DNA of 56,678 bases from JANOAR01 sp031411235 (GTDB taxonomy: Bacteria > Verrucomicrobiota > Verrucomicrobiia > Verrucomicrobiales > Verrucomicrobiaceae): assembly GCA_031411235.1 (NCBI GenBank), contig JANOAR010000033.1, forward strand, positions 1 to 56,678. Reading direction: 5' to 3'. Position 1 is the stretch's first letter, and every line of letters starts with the position of its first letter. A model generated the notes under the pieces. That model was not told the DNA's origin and searched no databases. It saw only the letters and a list, made by a program, of their open reading frames with translations. Below are positions 8,733 to 15,534 of the stretch, piece by piece. Both the position numbers and the translations under genes were made by a program.

Positions 8733-8884
8733 GATAAAAACCGCCACGGCGCGAGAGTGTTTCGCTCCTGCGGCGTGGGTAAAGGAAGGCATGGCTGCAA
8801 CAGCCGCCGTTCGCCAGTAATTTCCTTGCTGAATGGCAACTGCGGGGTGTCTTCACCGTGGAAACGAGGGGCCAGCAGCTATTT

Positions 8885-9490
8885 TCAGCCAAGCTTGCCC
8901 ATACGGCGACGACGCAGTACGCCCAGCAGTCCCACGCTTACGGCCAGCATCGCCCCGGAAGGCTCCGGCACTGCCGCAGGCTGAATGGGAATGAAGGAAG
9001 GGCTGCTGCCCACGCTGGAGGCTAGAGTCGTCGTGGAGCCGTCCGTAGCGATCTTGTAAATCAAGGCGGCCTCACTGGCGGCATAGAGAAAGCCATCTCT
9101 ATCGAAGGCCATCCCCTGAGGAACGGACAAGCCGCTGGCAAAAATACCGAGATCAGTGCCGGACGTGGTGAACCGCTGAATCGTGCCAGCCACAGCATTC
9201 GAGACGTAAAGCTGATCCGCGCTGTCAAAAGCAAGTCCGAACGGGCCGCTCAACCCGCTGGCAAAGATCGAACTGCTGCCATCGGGAGCAAATTTCGAGA
9301 TCGTGTTGGTATTGAGATAGGCGGCATAAAGATTGCCCGACGTGTCAAACGCCAAGCCATACGGACGGCTTGACCCCGTGTCGGCGAAATCGCCGAGGTA
9401 AGTGCCGCTCGAAGAATACCGCATGATCGAATCTTGCTCTGAGACATAGAAGTCTCCAGGCGCGGCATGACTCAGCGACGGCAGAAGCAT
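8885..9490 (-). CDS. NHL/SMP-30-like beta-propeller protein with PEP-CTERM anchor
   Basis: A 201-residue exported protein of repeated blades (phrases such as RPYGLAFDTSGNLYAAY, GPFGLAFDSADQLYVSN, VPQGMAFDRDGFLYAAS). It ends with VPEPSG, a hydrophobic helix and RRRR, which is a full PEP-CTERM exosortase sorting signal. Three or four blades are too few for a closed propeller. The signal peptide also looks clipped: only MLLPSLSHAA precedes the cleavage site, and in-frame codons upstream (LALLGA) that would complete it are cut off by a TAA. The gene may therefore be 5'-truncated or recently damaged, next to the integrase remnant. Confidence 0.7.
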   Translation of the reverse strand: MLLPSLSHAAPGDFYVSEQDSIMRYSSSGTYLGDFADTGSSRPYGLAFDTSGNLYAAYLNTNTISKFAPDGSSSIFASGLSGPFGLAFDSADQLYVSNAVAGTIQRFTTSGTDLGIFASGLSVPQGMAFDRDGFLYAASEAALIYKIATDGSTTTLASSVGSSPSFIPIQPAAVPEPSGAMLAVSVGLLGVLRRRRMGKLG

Positions 9491-9659
9491 TGCCCCAAGC
9501 AGTGCTAATTAGCTAAATACGGCGATGTATAGGTAGTGATAGGTCGCATGGTGTGTGTTTTGCCAAGATTGAAACTTGGAATCCAAATTATAAAAATTAC
9601 AAAATAAGCTCATTCCTACCGCATCGACACACCTCTGGCGGTCGCTTCCAGTGCTGAGC

Positions 9660-9802
9660 CCGCTCCGCCTCGCCCCCATCTCGAGCGGGTGCCTCTTCTT
9701 GAATTACAGCACCTACCGCCTTTACCACGACACATACGTCTCCTCCGTTCGGGGTGACCTCTGCCGCCGCCGCATCCCCCGCAACGGGTCTTCCAGGCGC
9801 GG
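9660..9802 (-). pseudogene. Remnant of an integron integrase (intI), decayed
   Basis: Read on the minus strand from 9802, the translation runs PRLEDPLRG, then RSPRTEETYVSW, then stop-RR-stop-VL-stop-FKKRHPLEMG. This follows the N-terminal SAM-like part of integron-type tyrosine recombinases (typical pattern RTEEAYVRWIRRFVLFHKKRHPLEMG), with three in-frame stop codons at 9722-9724, 9713-9715 and 9704-9706. After EMG the match shifts frame (GEAE) and is lost near 9660. The catalytic C-terminal two thirds (R-K-H-R-H-Y) are absent; the next gene begins at 9490. It is divergent from the cassette-like genes, as intI always is. Recognition is from memory of the family; a BLASTX would settle it. Confidence 0.75.
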
Positions 9803-9911
9803 CTCAGGCGTGTTGGGTTCGGCGGGTATAGGCGCGTTATCCGACCTATTTGCACCCAATAACAAAGCTCTTGCGGCAATGGCGACATTTTTGTTACCTT
9901 TGCTCAATAGG

Positions 9912-9985
9912 GCAACAAATCCGTCGGCTATAAGAACGCTGGGACAAAACCCACAAATTTGTTGCTGATTCAACTGTTAGGCGAC
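9912..9985 (+). other. Candidate integron attI site with GTTAGGC core
   Basis: GTTAGGC at 9976-9982 fits the integrase core GTTRRRY and sits between the integrase remnant and the first cargo gene, where attI is expected. Just upstream is a perfect 9-base inverted repeat, GCAACAAAT at 9912-9920 and ATTTGTTGC at 9957-9965, which could be accessory integrase sites. The core is exactly complementary to GCCTAAC at the end of the following gene, as required for the two ends of one cassette. Confidence 0.6.
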
Positions 9986-9999
9986 TACGCGCTCACCCA

Positions 10000-10530
10000 A
10001 TGATGAAACCCTTTTCGATCATTTCGCTCTGGATCACCACCATCCTTGGCGCGGCGTTGCTCGGGTTAGTCACCAACGCAATCAACGCTCAGGTGAGCGA
10101 GCAGTATTTCCGCACGATTTTGGGCTGGCAGCACGTCGCCGACATCAAGCGCGCCATTGTCGCGCAGGGCATCTTCGAGGGTCTTATCTGCGGTCTAGTC
10201 TTATCCACGTTGTTCCTCGCGGTCATTGCATTCGTGTCCCGAGCGCAGTGTGGCTACTCGTTTGGGTTGCGCTACGTCCTCGGCTTGCTTGCCACGGCGT
10301 TTATGCTTTGGGCGGCAGGCGGTGTGTTGGGGGTCGCCTTAGTTTCCCTCAGTCCCGAGTTCTATCGGTCGCACTTCTTCGGCGTGCCCGAGAGCAGCCC
10401 TGACCAGCTTCGCTATGCGTGGGTCGGCGGCTCTATTTGGGGCGTTCAGTTTGGTGGCGCTGCCGCTACCTTCATTTTCATGGCTTTATTCCGCGCCAGA
10501 TGGCGTCTTTCCAATGCAACCGTCGCCTAA
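10000..10530 (+). CDS. Four-helix membrane protein, cargo of integron-like cassette
   Basis: A 176-residue hydrophobic protein with about four membrane helices (roughly residues 7-29, 58-80, 90-113, 145-167) and no recognised domain. The start is ATG ATG at 10000-10005. The gene fills a putative cassette: the core GTTAGGC lies 18 bases upstream and its TAA stop codon (10528-10530) is inside the core-complementary heptamer GCCTAAC that opens attC, a very common arrangement in integron cassettes. Function is unknown. Confidence 0.75.
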   Translation: MMKPFSIISLWITTILGAALLGLVTNAINAQVSEQYFRTILGWQHVADIKRAIVAQGIFEGLICGLVLSTLFLAVIAFVSRAQCGYSFGLRYVLGLLATAFMLWAAGGVLGVALVSLSPEFYRSHFFGVPESSPDQLRYAWVGGSIWGVQFGGAAATFIFMALFRARWRLSNATVA

Positions 10531-10618
10531 CCCTCAAGTTGGCTTTGATTCGGGCGTCGCGGGCATGGTTTCGCCCTCGTCTTGGTTCGCCCGACATCAA
10601 AGGTGACGGTTGTTGAAC
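10525..10618 (+). repeat. attC-like recombination site 1 (94 bp)
   Basis: It opens with GCCTAAC (10525-10531, fits RYYYAAC) and closes with GTTGAAC (10612-10618, fits GTTRRRY). Between them is an imperfect palindrome, CTTTGATTCGGGCG at 10543-10556 with CGCCCGACATCAAAG at 10588-10602, plus a smaller GGGC/GCCC hairpin in the centre. Size, terminal heptamers and foldback structure are those of integron attC sites. A second 94-bp copy lies at 11913-12006. The similarity between copies continues about 70 bases beyond the closing heptamer, to about 10690, which is not expected for a plain attC. Confidence 0.65.
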
Positions 10619-10758
10619 CCTGCTTGCCGCGAAGCGGCTCCACCCTGGCGAAGCCCCTCTCGCAGAGCCTGCGCCGCAGGATGACCCCGCAGCCCCGGAC
10701 GAGCCCTCACCAACTATTGCGTCTTGCTCCGATCCATCTCGTAGCCAGAGTGACTGTG

Positions 10759-11228
10759 ATGCGCGTTTACATTGAGACCACCATTCCGAGCTACCTGACC
10801 TCATGGCCATCGCCGCAGGTGGTTCATGCGGGTCACCAGATCAGCACGCATCAGTGGTGGGACAATCACCGCCAGAACTATGAGCTTTATACCTCGCTGG
10901 TGACCCAGCAGGAGGCGGCTAGTGGCGATGCATCTGCGGCACAGCGGCGGCTGGATTCGCTGCTGGGCATCCCATGCTGGCGATCACGCCGGAGTGTGAG
11001 GCCATAGCCAACGCTATCCTGGTGTCGGGACTGATCCCAGCGAAGGCGGATCGCGATGCGCTGCACATCGGGGTGGCGACGTTTCACCAGATGAACTTGC
11101 TTTTGACCTGGAACATTCGCCATATCGCGAACGCCCATGTGCGGGAAGATTTGCGTGTGCTCATCGCGTCTCTCGGCTACACTCTGCCCACGATTTGCAC
11201 ACCCGAAGACCTGCTGCCACCACCATGA
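10759..11228 (+). pseudogene. PIN-domain (VapC-like) toxin, interrupted by a frameshift
   Basis: Two overlapping frames make one PIN-like ribonuclease. Residues from ATG 10759 (MRVYIETTIPSYLTSW) run to LDSLLGIP near 10970; the sequence continues in the -1 frame as MLAITPECEAIANAIL, then AKADRDALHIGVATFHQMN, then LLTWNIRHIANAHV, to a stop at 11226-11228. A single missing base around 10970-10974 explains the break. The order YIETTIPSYL, AGHQ, GDASAAQRRL, DALHI, TWN-RHIAN is that of a VapC-type subfamily common in Verrucomicrobia and cyanobacteria. Its stop overlaps the start of the next gene (ATGA), the usual toxin-antitoxin coupling. The toxin is probably dead unless the ribosome shifts frame or the assembly has an error. 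Confidence 0.75.
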
Positions 11229-11476
11229 CCCCATCATCCCCACAAGACGTTCTTGCCGAAGTTTGGGCCATTAAGGATTCGCTCTCGGCAAGCCTCGGCC
11301 ACAGCCTGAAAGCCACCTGCCGCGCCCTGTATGCCGAGCAGCAAAAGCACCCTGGAGACTTCGTGAATCCCGGGGCCGCACCAAGGCAGAACAAAGCGCT
11401 GGAGACAACAGGCGGGGCATCAAAGTCTCCCGTAACTCGAAAGCGCCGTGTGCGCTCTGCCGGTGTCTCAGCTTAG
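11225..11476 (+). CDS. Small partner (putative antitoxin) of the PIN-domain gene
   Basis: An 83-residue protein starting at ATG 11225, which overlaps the PIN gene stop by ATGA. The first 45 residues (DVLAEVWAIKDSLSASLGHS, ALYAEQQKHPGDFV) resemble the short helical partners that follow such PIN genes. The last 35 residues are basic and low in complexity, ending VTRKRRVRSAGVSA, and may be read-through into non-coding cassette sequence. I infer an antitoxin role from position and helix pattern; no DNA-binding motif is clear. Confidence 0.55.
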   Translation: MTPSSPQDVLAEVWAIKDSLSASLGHSLKATCRALYAEQQKHPGDFVNPGAAPRQNKALETTGGASKSPVTRKRRVRSAGVSA

Positions 11477-11515
11477 ACGGTTGGCGTTGCTAGCCGTCTC
11501 CCATGAACGAGAGCG

Positions 11516-11905
11516 ATGAAGAACCGAACCAAAGACGTTCTCTTACTCGCCGCCGTGTGCTTCGGCGTTGTGACGTGGTTGGCAGTTTTACCTTTATTGG
11601 CGTGGAGACACGACTACGGAGAGGCGGAGCCGCTAGCCGAGGTCATCTGGCCAATGGCAAGCGAGATCAAACGCTTTTCCGACGAGCGCGGCCAAGCTCC
11701 GAACAGCCTCGACGAGATTGCTCGTTTTTCTCCAGACCACGACTTTTCGGCACTGCGCCGCTACCCATACGAGTTCAGCACGACCGGGCCTCGCCGATTC
11801 TTTCTGCGCGTCAACAGCCGGTTCGCGTTTGTCATCGACGAGCAGTTCACGCCTGGCTGGTTCCAGCCGACCAATGTGCTCGGAACACCAACTAATCCGA
11901 AATGA
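11516..11905 (+). CDS. 129-aa membrane-anchored protein, second cassette-like cargo
   Basis: Starts at ATG 11516. One membrane segment (about residues 8-29) is followed by a soluble domain with the phrases SDERGQAPNSLDEIARF, RRYPYEFSTTG and SRFAFVIDEQFTPGWF. These resemble small anchored hypothetical proteins of Verrucomicrobia whose body looks like a minor-pilin head. No catalytic motif is visible. It ends eight bases before the second attC-like site, the same arrangement as the 10000-10530 gene. A competing frame starting at 11503 gives an Arg-rich product and is rejected. Confidence 0.65.
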   Translation: MKNRTKDVLLLAAVCFGVVTWLAVLPLLAWRHDYGEAEPLAEVIWPMASEIKRFSDERGQAPNSLDEIARFSPDHDFSALRRYPYEFSTTGPRRFFLRVNSRFAFVIDEQFTPGWFQPTNVLGTPTNPK

Positions 11906-11912
11906 CCGCAAC

Positions 11913-12006
11913 GCCGAACCCTCAAGTTGGCTTTGATTCGGGCGTCGCGGGCAGGGCTCCGCCTTCGTCTTTGTTCGCCCGACATCAAAGGTGACGGTTG
12001 TTGAAC
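11913..12006 (+). repeat. attC-like recombination site 2 (94 bp)
   Basis: This is a near-identical copy of 10525-10618 with the same length. It opens with GCCGAAC (one base off the RYYYAAC consensus; copy 1 has GCCTAAC), continues CCTCAAGTTGGCTTTGATTC, carries the same CGCCCGACATCAAAG arm, and closes with GTTGAAC at 12000-12006. Similarity to copy 1 persists to about 12076, through TTGCCGCGAAGCGGCTCCAC and CAGAGCCTGCGCCGCAGGAT. The inner loop differs by several bases between copies, so they are not a recent perfect duplication. Confidence 0.65.
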
Positions 12007-12244
12007 CCCGCCTTGCCGCGAAGCGGCTCCACCCCGGCGAAGCCCCATTCGCAGAGCCTGCGCCGCAGGATCACCCCCGGCGGGTATGTGCCGCCCTTGG
12101 GGGCTTCGGAAGCTGGCTGCGCCAGCGCTGTTTCGCGGGTGCCTCCCATCGTGTGGAGCCATGGCGAAGACACCGCCACCCCCTATGCCGTTACGCAATG
12201 CTGATCCATCCAAACAAGGTGTGGAGTGGGGCCGGAAGGTTCAT
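12007..12244. other. Non-coding stretch beyond attC-like site 2
   Basis: The first 70 bases are the extended similarity shared with the sequence after attC-like site 1. The rest, up to the long inverted repeat, has only short overlapping frames on both strands with no domain or signal peptide. I see no gene, and no further GTTRRRY/RYYYAAC pair that would mark another cassette. Confidence 0.5.
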
Positions 12245-12348
12245 CCAGCAGCCACCACGGATAAACACGGAGAGGCATGAATCAGGATCATTGCATCGGA
12301 ACACCTGCTGATTCGTGCTGATCTGTGTTCATCCCTGGTGGCTGCTGG
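12245..12348. repeat. 104-bp long inverted repeat, MITE-like
   Basis: The ends are a perfect 13-base inverted pair, CCAGCAGCCACCA (12245-12257) and TGGTGGCTGCTGG (12336-12348). Pairing continues inward: GGATAAACACGGA against ATCTGTGTTCATCC and GCATGAATCAG against CTGATTCGTGC. Nearly the whole element could therefore fold into one long hairpin. The motif GGATAAACACGG / GTGTTCATCC recurs in intergenic repeats of planctomycetes and verrucomicrobia as I remember them. No target-site duplication is obvious. Confidence 0.7.
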
Positions 12349-12432
12349 ACGCCCTCACGCATCAGCCCACGCCTCGCTGCCTCCCGGCGCTGGGGGGTTA
12401 CGGTGCCTACCACAGCCATCCGGCAGCTCGTT

Positions 12433-13935
12433 CTACGGCGCTTTCTTTTTGCCCTTCCCTTTGCCAGCCTTGGCGGCGGGCTTGGGGGGTGGCGGGAGGT
12501 TGTCGGCTGGCTGGTTGGAGAAGCGGTAGGGATCATCGAGGCGGCGCATTTCGGCGAGGAGGAGGGCTTGCATCTCGGCGAGCTTGGCGGCGTGGGCGGG
12601 ATCGCTGGCGAGATTGGTCTGCATGGGGTCGGGCTTGCCGTGCTCTTTGAGCCACTCGTCGGGATTGGCGGCGAGGTTGAAGAGCTGGGTCTCGCTGACG
12701 CTGCGGTCGGGGGCTTGGTATTGGATGAGCTTCCAGTCGCCCTGCTTTACGGCTCTGATGCCGGGCTTGCCGCCGCCGCTGTAGGCTCCGTATAGGACGT
12801 CGCGGATGGCTGACTTTTGCCCCATGAGCACGGGCTTGAAGCTGAGTCCCTCGTTCGTCTCGGGTGCGGGGATGCTGGCGAGATCGCAGAGGGTGGCGAG
12901 TACGTCGAGCAGGTAGATGTTGCCGTCCACGCGGCTGCCGGGCTTGATGCCGGGGCCTGTGACGATGAAGGGCACGCGCCAGGTGTGCTGGTAGAGGTTT
13001 TGTTTCCCCATGAGGCCGTGGCGACCGATGGAGATGCCGTGGTCGGCGGTGTAGATGATGTAGGTGTTGGCGAGTTCGCCGGTTTCTTCGAGCCGCTTCA
13101 AGACGCGCCCGATCTGGATGTCGATGTTCTCGCTGCACGCATACTGGCGTCCGAGTTCGTTGCGGATGCTGGCCTCATCGCGGCGCTTCCACACGCCGCT
13201 GACGGCGACCTCGTCGCGCACGCCGGAGTCGGTGGTATTAAAGGGGTGCGCGGGGAGGTAATTCGAGGGCAGCGGTGGTTGCAGGCTGTGCAGCGAGGGT
13301 GGATGCGCGGCATCGGTGTGATTCGTCGCGCCATACTTCGCGAGTAGCTCGGGCTTGCCATCGCGCTCGTCGTGGGGGTGCGAGAAGCCGTAGTAGATGA
13401 GGAAGGGTTTGGTGTCCTGGGTCGTCTCGCGATCATGCAAGTACTCCAGGACGCGGTCGCCATGCCAGGCGCTGCCGGTTTCGTCGGTGCCGCCGCGCTT
13501 GGAGGCATCTTTGCGCACGGTGAAGAGTTTGTTGGCGGCCTCGTAGCTGTTGCCCAGCTTGCAGGTGCGCATGGTGGCGTAACCGGCGCGATTGAAGACG
13601 GCGGGGAGGGTCTGCTGCTCCAGCGCGGGTGGGCTGGTCTTTGCCCCAAAAGGCGCGGGCGGCAGATGCCATACGGTGCGCCCGCTCATGATCATGTGCC
13701 GCGACGGCATACACACGGCCCCGCTGAAGGAGCCCATGTGATACGCGCCATCGAAGACCATGCCCTGCGCGGCGAGTCGGTCGAGGTTCGGTGTGTCGAG
13801 CGTTGATTGCGGATTGTAGATCTTTAAATCAAAGGGCGACTGGTCATCGACGAGGATGAAGAGAAGATTCGGCCTGTCGGCAGCCATGAGTGGGCCGCAG
13901 AGGAAGGCGAGGAGGAGGAGCAGGGGGAGTTTCAT
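12433..13935 (-). CDS. Secreted sulfatase, type I (formylglycine)
   Basis: A 500-residue sulfatase with a signal peptide cleaved after about residue 19 (ATG at 13935). Hallmarks: N-terminal metal-binding LLFILVDDQS (Asp30, Asp31), the modification motif CMPSR with Cys75 to become formylglycine, and the downstream IIYTADHG segment that supplies further metal ligands. A Lys/Ala-Pro-rich tail (KAGKGKGKKK) follows the fold. It is closest in layout to choline-sulfatase and iduronate-sulfatase-like enzymes of Verrucomicrobia and Planctomycetes. With the next sulfatase and the sialidase-like gene upstream it probably helps strip sulfate from an extracellular glycan; the substrate is unknown. Confidence 0.9.
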   Translation of the reverse strand: MKLPLLLLLAFLCGPLMAADRPNLLFILVDDQSPFDLKIYNPQSTLDTPNLDRLAAQGMVFDGAYHMGSFSGAVCMPSRHMIMSGRTVWHLPPAPFGAKTSPPALEQQTLPAVFNRAGYATMRTCKLGNSYEAANKLFTVRKDASKRGGTDETGSAWHGDRVLEYLHDRETTQDTKPFLIYYGFSHPHDERDGKPELLAKYGATNHTDAAHPPSLHSLQPPLPSNYLPAHPFNTTDSGVRDEVAVSGVWKRRDEASIRNELGRQYACSENIDIQIGRVLKRLEETGELANTYIIYTADHGISIGRHGLMGKQNLYQHTWRVPFIVTGPGIKPGSRVDGNIYLLDVLATLCDLASIPAPETNEGLSFKPVLMGQKSAIRDVLYGAYSGGGKPGIRAVKQGDWKLIQYQAPDRSVSETQLFNLAANPDEWLKEHGKPDPMQTNLASDPAHAAKLAEMQALLLAEMRRLDDPYRFSNQPADNLPPPPKPAAKAGKGKGKKKAP

Positions 13936-13988
13936 GGTGTGAGGTAATGCAACGGTGCTTGAGCGGTGTCTTTGCAATGAGCTGTGGG

Positions 13989-14116
13989 AGGTACAAGGGG
14001 CAAGGTTGAAGGTTCAAGGGGAGTGCCTTCGGGTGTGTTCATCGTCGCTGGACTGTGGTTTTGACTTCAAGCGCGAAGCCACTCCCCTTATCCCTTGTTC
14101 CTTGCCCCTTATCCCT
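13989..14116. repeat. Interrupted inverted repeat of CAAGG/CCTTG tracts
   Basis: The arm at 13989-14022 (ACAAGGGGCAAGG, then CAAGGGGAGTG) pairs imperfectly with 14080-14116 (CACTCCCCTTATCCCTTGTT, then CCTTGCCCCTTATCCC) across about 58 bases. It fills the gap between two sulfatase genes. The same word set builds the repeat at 17417-17552, so these are copies of one intergenic element. Confidence 0.65.
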
Positions 14117-14122
14117 CTCTGC

Positions 14123-15481
14123 CTACTTGAGCTGTGGCACACCGGGCACGACGCCGGATTGATGGGTTCTCACGGCTTCTTGAATCTGTGCGAGCACATC
14201 GGCGTGATCAGCGGCGACGTTGCGTTTCTCGGCGGGATCGCGGCCCAGGTGAAAGAGTAGCGGCGCTTCGTGGGCTTCGGCTTTGGCGGGGCCGTAGCCA
14301 GTTTGAGTTTGGAAATGCGCTTTCCATTCGCCGAGGCGGCAGGCGAAGAGTTGATCGCCGCGATAGTAGAAATAGGGGCGCTGGGGGAGTGGCTTGGCTT
14401 CAAAGAGCAGCGGCGCGAGGTCGGTGCCGTCGAGGGTGACGCCCTTCGGAGCAGGCGCTCCGGCGAGCGCGAGCGCGGTGGGCAGCAGATCCATGGTGCA
14501 GGCGAGTTGTGTGGTGACGCTCGGTTTGATGCGACCGGGCATCCACGCGATGCCGGGGACTCTCATGCCGCCCTCCCAGGTGCTGCCTTTGCCGTCCTTC
14601 AGCAGGCCAGCACTGCCGCCTTGATCGCCCATGATGAGCCAGGGGCCGTTGTCGCTGGTGAAGAAGACGAGCGTGTTCTCCGCGACGCCTTCTTTGCGCA
14701 AGGCAGCCAGCACTTGGCCGACGCTCCAGTCGAGTTCCTCCACGGAGTCGCCGAAGATGCCAGCACGGCTTTTGCCTTTGAAGTCGGGCGAGGCAAACAG
14801 CGGCACATGCGGAAAGGTGTGCGGCATGTAGAGGAAGAAGGGGCCGCTCTTTTTCTCGGCGATGAACTTCACCGCCTCCTCGGTGTAGCGCTTCGTGAGG
14901 GTGGTTTGGTCGGTGGGTTGCTCGACGACTTTGCCATCGCGCAAGAGGGCGACATTCCAGCCATCCTCCGGCGGGTTGGGTGAGCCGCTGCCTCCTTTCG
15001 TCAAACCGGGACGGCCATCCATATCATTCGAGTAGGGCAGGCCAAAGCTGTGGTCGAAGCCCTGGTCGAGCGGGCGCGATCCTTCATGGATACCGAGGTG
15101 CCATTTGCCGATGTGCAGGGTCGCATAACCTTTCTCCTTCAAGGCTTCCGCGAGGGTGATCTCGGCTGGTGGCAGTCCACCTTCGGAGTTGGGGAAGAGC
15201 ACGCGGCGATTCCCACACATGCCGCTGCGAATGGGGAGCCGCCCCGTGAGCAGGGCGGCTCGGCTCGGCGTGCAGACCTCGGCGGCGGAGTAAAAATCCG
15301 TGAAGCGCAGCCCCTCCGCCGCCATGCGGTCGAGATTCGGCGTGCGGACGACGGGCGAGCCGTAGCAGCCGAGATCGCCATAGCCGAGGTCATCGGCGAA
15401 GATGATGACGACATTCGGCGGCGCAGCGAAGGCGGGACAGACTGACGATAGGAGAAGGGCGAGGAGGCTCAGGTGTTTCAT
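14123..15481 (-). CDS. Secreted arylsulfatase A-type sulfatase
   Basis: A 452-residue sulfatase. ATG at 15481 gives a clean signal peptide (cleavage near residue 20); the frame is open 97 codons further upstream but those are Arg-rich out-of-frame sequence of the preceding gene. The metal site FADDLGYGD (Asp30, Asp31) and motif CTPSR (Cys70, to formylglycine) are intact, as are HIGKWHLG and FFTSDNGP, which supply Lys, His and Asp/Asn active-site residues. It is a family S1 enzyme of the arylsulfatase A/GalNAc-6-sulfatase type. It follows the 15535 gene by 53 bases and is probably co-transcribed with it. Confidence 0.92.
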   Translation of the reverse strand: MKHLSLLALLLSSVCPAFAAPPNVVIIFADDLGYGDLGCYGSPVVRTPNLDRMAAEGLRFTDFYSAAEVCTPSRAALLTGRLPIRSGMCGNRRVLFPNSEGGLPPAEITLAEALKEKGYATLHIGKWHLGIHEGSRPLDQGFDHSFGLPYSNDMDGRPGLTKGGSGSPNPPEDGWNVALLRDGKVVEQPTDQTTLTKRYTEEAVKFIAEKKSGPFFLYMPHTFPHVPLFASPDFKGKSRAGIFGDSVEELDWSVGQVLAALRKEGVAENTLVFFTSDNGPWLIMGDQGGSAGLLKDGKGSTWEGGMRVPGIAWMPGRIKPSVTTQLACTMDLLPTALALAGAPAPKGVTLDGTDLAPLLFEAKPLPQRPYFYYRGDQLFACRLGEWKAHFQTQTGYGPAKAEAHEAPLLFHLGRDPAEKRNVAADHADVLAQIQEAVRTHQSGVVPGVPQLK

Positions 15482-15534
15482 GGTGGTTGGGTGGTTGGTA
15501 TGGATGTGCTTTCCCTTCAATACTCGGCGGCACG

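Noticed and set aside
9587..9592. TATAAT on the minus strand upstream of the PEP-CTERM gene as a promoter
   Set aside because: No acceptable -35 is found at 16-18 bases and it lies about 100 bases from the start, in AT-rich DNA where such hexamers arise by chance.
11503..11895. 130-codon Arg-rich frame overlapping the 129-aa cassette gene
   Set aside because: The frame from 11516 has a membrane anchor and a plausible folded domain; this one is low-complexity Arg/Pro.
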